Virus record (IMG/VR): IMGVR_UViG_3300023223_001376
Coordinates: 1-44,511 of that record
Length of the DNA stretch: 44,511 nt
Strand: one strand, 5' to 3'
Source of the DNA: a virus
This document shows, piece by piece, positions 39,454 through 44,511 of this stretch; the first letter of the stretch is position 1; each line of letters begins with the position of its first letter. A program made the translations under genes and the position numbers. The notes under the pieces were generated by a model. The model searched no databases and was not told where the DNA came from. It was given only the letters and a program-made list of their open reading frames with translations.

Positions 39454-39665
39454 CACTCCTCCGTATGAATCTCGCAGTCATAATCATCCTGCTTCTGCTC
39501 TATCCACCACTCTTCTACTTCCCACTTTCCATGAGTACAAAACTCTGACTGAGACACAGGGACCCACATTTGTAGCATACCTTTACTTGTTTGTAAGTCT
39601 AATAATCGGGCCTTCCCTGTAGCACTCCCTCGAATCTCTGTTGCCTCAGTTAGTTTGTATCGCAT
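39453..39665 (-). CDS. Hypothetical protein, 70 aa
   Basis: A 70-residue protein with a beta-like N-terminal half (TGKARLLDLQTSKGMLQMWV) and an acidic C-terminus. AAAAGGA precedes ATG 39665. The stop overlaps the HNH gene start by one base, so the two are probably translated together. Family unknown. Confidence 0.7.
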   Translation of the reverse strand: MRYKLTEATEIRGSATGKARLLDLQTSKGMLQMWVPVSQSEFCTHGKWEVEEWWIEQKQDDYDCEIHTEE

Positions 39666-39734
39666 TTCTATTCCTTTTCTTTTTTAACGAAGTTAGAAGG
39701 GAACTCCCCCTCCGAGGAATGAACCTCATGGCTC

Positions 39735-39932
39735 CTAATGGGTACTAAACTTAATTTTACATCTTCCGCTCTCAAGGAAATTAAAGTCTAAAATAAGAGT
39801 CACTGTATGATTGGATTTATAAGGATCAAATCCCCTAGCAGTAATCCAGTCTTCCGCTGCTTTAATAAACGGGCCATCATCAAGGGCATGGATTTTCGAC
39901 TCCTGCCTAAGACGGTTTTCTAAATTCTTCAC
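39735..39932 (-). CDS. Hypothetical protein with GTG start, 65 aa
   Basis: Starts at GTG 39932, overlapping the stop of the 16-codon frame upstream (GTGA). A 65-residue protein, helical then beta (NHTVTLILDFNFLESGRCKIKF). No family recognised. Translation probably depends on the preceding micro-frame. Confidence 0.6.
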   Translation of the reverse strand: MKNLENRLRQESKIHALDDGPFIKAAEDWITARGFDPYKSNHTVTLILDFNFLESGRCKIKFSTH

Positions 39933-39979
39933 GAAGACAGTATCGTCTTGGTTTTTGGTTGCTCTTTTTTCTTGTCCAT
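39929..39979 (-). CDS. 16-codon micro-frame coupled to the next gene
   Basis: MDKKKEQPKTKTILSS from ATG 39979, with GGAG 8 bases upstream, ending in the GTGA overlap with the next gene. The peptide is basic. It may exist mainly to deliver ribosomes to the GTG start. Confidence 0.4.
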   Translation of the reverse strand: MDKKKEQPKTKTILSS

Positions 39980-40047
39980 TGCTATTTCTCCTGTAAAAAA
40001 GGGTTTAAACAATTTGCTTCATTTTATGTTGAGAGACTCTTTCTTAA

Positions 40048-40374
40048 TTATTTTTGTTCCAACAAATCCCAATACCAAACTGTCATGCGATCACCTACAA
40101 CCTTCTTGGCAAGTTCCTTTTGATTTTTGTTTGAAATACCAACATTAGGAAAATCAAATGGAAAATCGAATGAACCATTATGACCACAACAAGAGCCCCT
40201 CGTTTCCACACCTGCATCCCAAAGCTCTTGAATAAGTTTTTTTATACAAGGATCAATATGAACTCCCTGTTTATCTTTATAATTAAATGACTTGGGAAAT
40301 TTCATATACACGGACTTTTCAGTCCCTCCCTTATCCGGACGATTGTTTGAAATACATTTACATTTATCAGTCAT
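40048..40374 (-). CDS. Conserved phage protein (SCCGHN type), 108 aa
   Basis: A 108-residue protein whose segments KCISNNRPDKGGTEKSVYMK, IDPCIKKLIQELWDAGVETR and GSCCGHNG are a recurring combination in a conserved phage family of unknown function. Cys and His residues could bind metal. AGGAGG precedes ATG 40374. Confidence 0.75.
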   Translation of the reverse strand: MTDKCKCISNNRPDKGGTEKSVYMKFPKSFNYKDKQGVHIDPCIKKLIQELWDAGVETRGSCCGHNGSFDFPFDFPNVGISNKNQKELAKKVVGDRMTVWYWDLLEQK

Positions 40375-40396
40375 TCCCCCTCCTTTAATCTATCTT

Positions 40397-40696
40397 TTAT
40401 GAGGTATAGCCCTGGAACCCTTCGTTCGGTAACGATTCGTTTTCATGCTCGTAAAAGTTTTCTTGTATGGTCCCGCAAACCTTCATATTCTCAACCAAGG
40501 TCAGCAACTCTAGGACTTTGTCTTCAAGTTTTGTGCTCCAGTGATTGAAAGTCTCAATCTGACTTTGACTAGTGATATTATCCAGGTCTCCCGGTAAATC
40601 CTCATCGCCGGTGTAGGCAAGCATTTTCTCAATCTTCGGCAAAAGCTTCCTCGCTTTTGCCAAGTTCTCCATAAATTCAGAATCAATGCGTTTCAT
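40397..40696 (-). CDS. Hypothetical helical protein, 99 aa
   Basis: A 99-residue, acidic helical protein (MENLAKARKLLPKIEKMLAY; KLEDKVLELLTLVENMKVCG). AAAAAGGAG precedes ATG 40696. No catalytic motif. Position in the early arm is the only hint of role. Confidence 0.7.
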   Translation of the reverse strand: MKRIDSEFMENLAKARKLLPKIEKMLAYTGDEDLPGDLDNITSQSQIETFNHWSTKLEDKVLELLTLVENMKVCGTIQENFYEHENESLPNEGFQGYTS

Positions 40697-40718
40697 ATTC
40701 TATTCTCCTTTTTAGTTT

Positions 40719-40922
40719 TTAGTCGATTGCTCTTTCAAGCTTCGCCTGCTCCTCGACCCAAGACAAGACCCTCCTACAGGCATCCTTAAGTGCAAAAAGG
40801 GTAAAACCGGCATTTACTGGTTCAATAATATTGATCGCGTGCCCAGGGTCCGTTTCATTAAGGAAATCACTGAATTTACTAACTGTGACCCGAACTTCTT
40901 CTAATGCCTCGTCTTTAGTCAT
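40719..40922 (-). CDS. Hypothetical protein, 67 aa
   Basis: Start set at ATG 40922 (GGAG 8 bases upstream, located inside the end of the upstream gene). A 67-residue helical acidic protein (EVRVTVSKFSDFLNETDPGH; KDACRRVLSWVEEQAKLERA) resembling a small four-helix or two-helix fold. No family recognised. It overlaps its neighbour by 8 bases. Confidence 0.65.
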   Translation of the reverse strand: MTKDEALEEVRVTVSKFSDFLNETDPGHAINIIEPVNAGFTLFALKDACRRVLSWVEEQAKLERAID

Positions 40923-41280
40923 TTTCACATCTCCTGAAAAAGTGTCCATATACTATTCCCTCTCTTGAGTACTGTTTCCATGCCTCATAAACTGCGTTAT
41001 AAAATGCTTCGTAGCGGTCCCTTCCCGTTTCTTTATGATCGAATAGTTCGCATTTCCATGTTTCATTCCCTTCTTTATCTACATCTAATACCTCCAGCAA
41101 TAGTGATTCTAAGTCTTCTGATACACACTTATCCCACACCGCAAAAAAGCCATCGGGGGAGTTAATGAATTTTACAATGTCCCCAGTAACATCAGGAGAC
41201 ACCCACGTTTTACATTTTTTACAATACGTCCACCCTAAAACATTCTCTGCTAGCCATTCTGCCATTTGTTTTTTATTCAT
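40915..41280 (-). CDS. Phage ABA-sandwich-like protein, 121 aa
   Basis: The segment MAEWLAENVLGW at the start, followed by a CxxC pair (YCKKCKTW, residues 19-26) and FINSPDGFFAVWDKCVSE, matches a conserved phage protein group (ABA-sandwich type). Function unknown. Coupled to the upstream gene by a 4-base overlap. Confidence 0.7.
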   Translation of the reverse strand: MNKKQMAEWLAENVLGWTYCKKCKTWVSPDVTGDIVKFINSPDGFFAVWDKCVSEDLESLLLEVLDVDKEGNETWKCELFDHKETGRDRYEAFYNAVYEAWKQYSREGIVYGHFFRRCEND

Positions 41281-41495
41281 AAGTTATCTCCTGTGTAAAC
41301 TTCCTGAATCTCTTCCCATGCTAGACAATCTGCATAGGGGTGGTTTTTATTTAATCTCTGTCTTCCCGTGGCAGTAAATGGATACTCTAAAAGCCATATA
41401 GGAGATTTTGATGGGATATTCCATTCACATCTTCCTTCTTTACCCTCAAAGATAGAAAAATTGGCATGATTACAATCCAAACAACTTTTATCCAT
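41277..41495 (-). CDS. Cys-rich small protein, 72 aa
   Basis: Cys residues in SCLDCNH, RCEW and ADCLAW suggest a metal-bound fold in a 72-residue protein. AAAGGAG precedes ATG 41495, and the stop overlaps the next gene (ATGA). Function unknown. Confidence 0.7.
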   Translation of the reverse strand: MDKSCLDCNHANFSIFEGKEGRCEWNIPSKSPIWLLEYPFTATGRQRLNKNHPYADCLAWEEIQEVYTGDNL

Positions 41496-41551
41496 GTTAA
41501 GTCTCCTTTCTCTTCGTTAATGTCCAACTAATCCCCATAGATTTACTGTAT

Positions 41552-42457
41552 CTATGTTTTTATTAGGTTTCCTGTTCCCTGCCCTCCCTTCTCCTCATCT
41601 CTTGCACCGGGATAGGGCTCCCACTTATCCTCTTCATAAAGAGTAGAGAGCATAGAGGGATAGATGGAGCTTGATTGAGAGTGTTTACAAAGATAGAGGA
41701 ACTCACAACCTCCATATTGGGAGCAATTATCAGTATTCTTGGGAAAGAAATCTGTGGAGAAGCATTCCTTAATCCACTTGATAACTCTTCTAATATCTCT
41801 TAACCATTCTTCTTTCAAATAAGCTCTATCAAAAGATGCCTTCTCCCTTGTATACTTGATTTGGTGTTTTGTGAAATAGATTTGATTGATTATCCCTCCA
41901 TCTACCTCTTCTCCTGTCATTTCTTGAAGCGAGTAGGAGTAACCAGCGAGTTGATGGTTCGGTTTGGTAGTTAGGAAGCCACTCCAGCCAGTGGTTTTGT
42001 GATCGAGGGGAGATAGGATACGTGTTGATTTAGCTCTAACTGCTAGGTCAACCTTTCCTATGAAGAGGACCTCTTCGGTTTCCTCACATGAGATATCTAC
42101 AGCGATTTCAAGCTCGGCTCCTTTTGCATAAACCACTTCCCAATTTTCTTGGTCGATGGGATGAAGTTTTATGTAATCTTCGATGATGGTGAGGCCCTTT
42201 AAAAGGTTACGAATGCCCTTAGGATCATCCCCCTCATAAGGTAGCCAGTACTCGGTGAAGGCTATTTTACATTGTTCAAGAGTACCACCATCATAATACT
42301 TCTGCAAACCTGCATGGATGGCAGAGCCAAACTCAGCCTTGAACTTATTGCTCTTATCTTTACTTGTTAAATGGAGAGCATATCTTAGAAAAAACTTACG
42401 GGGGCATCCTTGAAATTCTCGGATCATTGAGTTATCATACTTAGTGAGGGGGCGCAT
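41552..42457 (-). CDS. RecB/Cas4-like PD-(D/E)XK nuclease with Fe-S-type cysteines
   Basis: A 301-residue nuclease: FGSAIHAGL (H48), GKVDLAV (D137) and LDHKTT (D152, K154) are the catalytic residues of the RecB/Cas4-like PD-(D/E)XK family. C18 (GCPRKF) and three C-terminal Cys (CSQYGGCEFLYLC) match the four-Cys iron-sulfur site of AddB/Cas4 relatives. Probably processes DNA ends in recombination-dependent replication or degrades host DNA. AAAGAGG precedes ATG 42457; no CRISPR is present. Confidence 0.85.
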   Translation of the reverse strand: MRPLTKYDNSMIREFQGCPRKFFLRYALHLTSKDKSNKFKAEFGSAIHAGLQKYYDGGTLEQCKIAFTEYWLPYEGDDPKGIRNLLKGLTIIEDYIKLHPIDQENWEVVYAKGAELEIAVDISCEETEEVLFIGKVDLAVRAKSTRILSPLDHKTTGWSGFLTTKPNHQLAGYSYSLQEMTGEEVDGGIINQIYFTKHQIKYTREKASFDRAYLKEEWLRDIRRVIKWIKECFSTDFFPKNTDNCSQYGGCEFLYLCKHSQSSSIYPSMLSTLYEEDKWEPYPGARDEEKGGQGTGNLIKT

Positions 42458-42490
42458 ACTAACCTCTTTGAAGGATATGGACGGAAAACG

Positions 42491-42540
42491 AAAAAAGAGA
42501 TGGTTTTTAACCTAGAATTTTCTAGAATAAAAACCATCTC
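42491..42540 (-). terminator. Rho-independent terminator downstream of the tRNA
   Basis: GAGATGGTTTTTA pairs with TAAAAACCATCTC (42497-42509 with 42528-42540), with an inner CTAGAA/TTCTAG, and on the minus strand a run of six T (42496-42491) follows. It ends transcripts from the tRNA and the gene before it, upstream of the RecB-like nuclease. Confidence 0.8.
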
Positions 42541-42580
42541 GATCTTTTGTTATTACTTTGTTAGGAAAGGAACAGGTTCA

Positions 42581-42632
42581 GGTAGGTTTAAGTTAAAGAA
42601 TCCCTCCATGTAGTACTCAACTTAAACCTACC
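42581..42632 (-). repeat. 14-bp perfect inverted repeat downstream of the tRNA
   Basis: GGTAGGTTTAAGTT (42581-42594) and its complement (42619-42632), 24 bases apart. No T-run follows on the minus strand. It would form a stable hairpin between the tRNA and the terminator, possibly a processing signal. Confidence 0.7.
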
Positions 42633-42671
42633 ATCCCCCTAAACCATCTCGTATCGTTGCCAGTACAGTGA

Positions 42672-42746
42672 TAGCCCCAGCGGGATTCGAACCCGTATCG
42701 TCGGCGTGAAAGGCCGATGTCCTGGGCCAGCCTAGACGATGGGGCC
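42672..42746 (-). tRNA. tRNA-Glu (anticodon UUC)
   Basis: Reading leftward from 42746: acceptor GGCCCCA pairs with TGGGGCT (G1-U72 wobble), D-arm GTCTAGG...GGCCCAGGAC, anticodon stem CGGC/GCCG around CTTTCAC (anticodon TTC at 42710-42708), and T-arm CGGGTTCGAATCCCG with an A-C mismatch at its base. This matches bacterial tRNA-Glu. No CCA is encoded (TATC follows). It is 10 bases after the stop of 42757-43095. Confidence 0.85.
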
Positions 42747-42756
42747 TCGAACGGCT

Positions 42757-43095
42757 CTAAGCTTCCTTTTCAGCATCATTCTCTAGCAAAGGCCACTCGC
42801 CAAAGTATTGAGAAGCTTCTCTCGCCTGGTCCATTGTTAGAGTCCCTGAATCAAGTAATGGAAGCATACGTTTGAATGCATCCAGAACGTAGGTGGTCTT
42901 CTTAGCAGACGGCTTGCGGATTTTGTTTTGGAGTTCAACTTTGTAAGCTGCTAGAAAGCGTTTGAAAACTTCTTCCTCGCCACCTACCAACTCTGAGGCT
43001 TCACCTAGGTTTTCAGGAATATCACACTCTGCTTCAACTATCTCTTCGTTTTGCTTGCCTCTGTTCGAAATGGCTACGATATTTTCCTGTTTCAT
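42757..43095 (-). CDS. Hypothetical protein upstream of the tRNA, 112 aa
   Basis: A 112-residue protein with an acidic N-terminal part and a basic middle (YKVELQNKIRKPSAKKTTYV), then helices (AFKRMLPLLDSGTLTMDQAR). AGGAG precedes ATG 43095. The gene and tRNA-Glu are probably on one transcript. No family recognised. Confidence 0.7.
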   Translation of the reverse strand: MKQENIVAISNRGKQNEEIVEAECDIPENLGEASELVGGEEEVFKRFLAAYKVELQNKIRKPSAKKTTYVLDAFKRMLPLLDSGTLTMDQAREASQYFGEWPLLENDAEKEA

Positions 43096-43187
43096 CTTTG
43101 TTTCTCCTATTCCTTAGTTATTGTTATAAATCTATTCAATTTCATTAACACTACTATATTACTTATAACAAGTCAATGTCTATTTTT

Positions 43188-43574
43188 CTAGAAATTAACT
43201 TTTAAAATCCCTTCATGGATTAGGAGAGTTTCAATCTCTTGTGGGGTTTTGCATTCTAAGATTTTCTTCTGCAAGTTCCCGTCTTGTTTCCTCTCCTTTT
43301 TATCATTGGTTTTTAGACTAGGTAGTTTAAGCTTCTTTAACTTTTTAACTTTAGGCTTTTTGATAAAGGAGGCGAGATGGATTCTCATTTTCTCTCCCCT
43401 TCCATGCAGGAGAGAGAAGAATGGAACTTTACCAAGTTTGGATAGAGGTGGTTGTAGAGGAGGTCGAGGTGAAGTAAAAGGAGAGGATACAAGAGGAGAT
43501 AGAGAAGGTATAGGTAAGGACCCGTCCTCAAACTTATCATTGAACAAAACTAAGCCTATCTTGCTTGTTTGCAT
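43188..43574 (-). CDS. Hypothetical Pro/Lys-rich early protein, 128 aa
   Basis: Start set at ATG 43574 (AGAGGA 9 bases upstream). The protein has a Pro/Ser-rich part (SPFTSPRPPLQPPLSKLGK) and a very basic stretch (KKPKVKKLKKLKLPSLKTND), then an acidic/helical end (ECKTPQEIETLLIHEG). It lies just downstream of a strong promoter (43699-43728), so it is a very early product. A nucleic-acid-binding role is possible. Confidence 0.6.
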   Translation of the reverse strand: MQTSKIGLVLFNDKFEDGSLPIPSLSPLVSSPFTSPRPPLQPPLSKLGKVPFFSLLHGRGEKMRIHLASFIKKPKVKKLKKLKLPSLKTNDKKERKQDGNLQKKILECKTPQEIETLLIHEGILKVNF

Positions 43575-43698
43575 GATCGTAGTTCCTCTCATTATTGGGC
43601 TATAGGAATTGGTATGAGCTTCGGCATAGGGATACCTATGCAAAAACCATACCATTTGGTTTTTGTTGTTTCCTAGCGGTTTTAATAGAGTATGAGGA

Positions 43699-43728
43699 AT
43701 TATAGCATTAATCAGAAAGAGATGTCAA
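43699..43728 (-). promoter_or_regulatory. Strong early promoter, copy of the 5310 type
   Basis: On the minus strand TTGACA (43728-43723), 18 bases, TATAAT (43704-43699). The -10 lies in the same box as the promoter at 5310-5338 (ATTATAGCATT.AAT, plus strand 43699-43712). It drives 43188-43574 and probably the genes beyond. Confidence 0.8.
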
Positions 43729-43829
43729 TGTTTTTCTTCGGTTGTAGGATATTGATTTATAAGGGGATAGGAGGAAGGGGAAAAATAATTGTGGGAAGGC
43801 AAGATGAAAATGAGGAAAAATGAGGAAGA

Positions 43830-43870
43830 GAGGGGACCGGGAAAATTATCCAAACGATCTCGGTCCCCTC
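43830..43870 (-). terminator. Terminator-like hairpin after the small lipoprotein gene
   Basis: GAGGGGACCG (43830-43839) pairs with CGGTCCCCTC (43861-43870). On the minus strand TCTTCCTCATTTTTCC follows, with a short T-run. It lies about 20 bases after the stop at 43891. Confidence 0.6.
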
Positions 43871-43890
43871 CACCATCTTGTTTGAGTTAG

Positions 43891-44127
43891 TTAATAATAA
43901 TAAGTACAATCTGCTTGTGTTTTAAGCATCTGTCCTGTTTTCTCGTCTTCAATGTAGGTTACTGGTCCATCTTCTAAAACTCCACTAGGAGTTCCATCAT
44001 AGATAACTTTACCTCCTGAAATACATTTTACCCTGGATGGAGTTGTAAGTTCCATTTCTAGAGCTTTGATAGTCATGCAGTTTGAGAGGAATACGGTTAG
44101 GGTTAGGATAAGGGCTAGTTTCAACAT
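43891..44127 (-). CDS. Small secreted or lipoprotein-like protein, 78 aa
   Basis: A hydrophobic N-terminus (MLKLALILTLTVFLSNC) with Cys at residue 17, resembling a lipoprotein signal though Asn precedes the Cys. The body (VKCISGGKVIYDGTPSGVLE) and a second Cys near the end (QADCTYYY) suggest a small beta domain with a disulfide. AAAAGGAG precedes ATG 44127. The pattern occurs in small exported proteins of phages and bacteria. Function unknown. Confidence 0.7.
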   Translation of the reverse strand: MLKLALILTLTVFLSNCMTIKALEMELTTPSRVKCISGGKVIYDGTPSGVLEDGPVTYIEDEKTGQMLKTQADCTYYY

Positions 44128-44367
44128 ATTCTTGACTCCTTTTCGTTATTAGATTAGTAGATGAAAAGTATTAGATTTACATACAAAACTTCTTTAAGTG
44201 TTGGAGAAGGTGATTCTCCAAAGTCAGCTATAAGATAGCTTCTCCACCTATCTTGTGGCTTGGAGGGGTAGGAGATGGGGATGAGGAAGGGATTGTTATG
44301 CAACCTTATGCAATTGCATAAGGTTTGGAGGGGGTTGTAGGTTATTGATTCCATAGTAGTTAGGGAT
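44128..44367. other. Intergenic region with a 24-bp palindrome
   Basis: No supported gene. A perfect 24-bp palindrome centred on CAATTG (44302-44325) contains two inverted TGCATAAGG elements; a third, TTATGCAACC, lies at 44296-44305. Related TGCATAA elements occur at 433-449 across the circular junction. Confidence 0.7.
44302..44325. repeat. 24-bp perfect palindrome
   Basis: AACCTTATGCAA is followed directly by its reverse complement. It is 42 bases from the right terminal repeat. It may be an operator, a replication initiator site or a recombination site. Confidence 0.9.
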
Positions 44368-44511
44368 ATTGGCGAAATCTCGCGGTAGAGGTTTGTAGAG
44401 GTATTTTGCTCTAAGTGATTGTTTTCATTAGACGTTGCACAAAAAATGTTTCTACGGGTCCTCTCTCTGTTTTTTCTAGAGAGAAATGATTAGAGTTCGG
44501 TGTTGGTGTAA
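44368..44511. repeat. 144-bp terminal direct repeat, right copy
   Basis: Identical to bases 1-144. See the left copy for interpretation. Confidence 0.9.

Noticed and set aside
43642-43664. AAAAACCA/TGGTTTTT hairpin as terminator
   Set aside because: It is AT-rich with a short stem in the 5' leader of an early transcript and no plus-strand gene ends there.
43807-43896. Short plus-strand frame of 28 codons with a purine-rich leader
   Set aside because: It covers the terminator hairpin 43830-43870 and has no product-like pattern.
44154-44354. 66-codon leftward frame near the right end
   Set aside because: It has no ribosome site before its ATG, contains the 24-bp palindrome, and the sequence looks non-coding.

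Overview
The window is a near-complete, probably complete, genome of an uncultured short-tailed (podovirus-like) Caudoviricetes phage. The first 144 bases recur exactly as the last 144 bases, so the sequence closes on itself, either as a genuine direct terminal repeat or as the overlap of a circularly permuted assembly. The DNA is AT-rich, genes are tightly packed with strong Shine-Dalgarno sites (AAGGAG type), ATGA and TAATG overlaps are common, and arginine is mostly AGA/AGG. No integrase, excisionase, phage RNA polymerase or CRISPR array is visible, so a virulent phage using host RNA polymerase is the simplest reading. The host is not identifiable from the sequence; the P22/T7-like tail parts and two lipoprotein-type signal sequences fit a diderm (Gram-negative) host better than a Gram-positive one.

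Layout: a control region at about 5.06-5.93 kb splits the genome into two divergent arms. The rightward arm (5.9-29.4 kb) is the virion operon: five fibre or surface-protein genes, terminase small and large subunits, a C5-cytosine DNA methyltransferase, portal, a zinc-ribbon protein, scaffold, major capsid protein, a small capsid-associated protein, three glycosyltransferase genes (one fused to a methyltransferase), head-tail adaptor, tail nozzle/stabilisation protein, tail fibre with accessory protein, three internal/ejection proteins and a membrane protein. The leftward arm runs from 5.06 kb down through position 1 and, across the circular junction, on from 44.1 kb to 29.4 kb. It holds early genes: many small unknown proteins, a DnaN-like sliding clamp fragment, a tRNA-Glu, a RecB-like nuclease, a RecA/Sak4-like ATPase, an SSB-like protein, an HNH endonuclease, a uracil-DNA-glycosylase/family A DNA polymerase fusion, a dATP/dGTP-diphosphohydrolase-like protein, an M15-like DD-peptidase (candidate endolysin) and a DUF3987-like P-loop protein. 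The two arms converge at 29.37 kb, where the last genes overlap by 11 bases inside a bidirectional terminator-like hairpin.

Regulation: sigma70-like promoters (TTGACA-17/18-TATAAT type) are visible at 43.7, 5.3, 5.1 and 4.7 kb on the minus strand. They share an imperfectly palindromic box (GTTATAGCATTTAAC type) at the -10/start region, which looks like an operator family. The rightward arm has promoters at 5431-5459 and 5849-5877; between them lie five tandem 11-bp repeats and a G-poor, C-rich leader that resembles a Rho-loading site. Positions 1-393 form a non-coding region with nested inverted repeats, several hairpins and a run of 21 T, a candidate replication origin, packaging end or structured RNA.

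The most interesting points are the virion-glycosylation-type cassette inside the head operon, the shortened bacterial-type sliding clamp, the structured end region, the operator-like control arrays, and several micro-genes (20-58 codons) that ordinary gene finding would miss.
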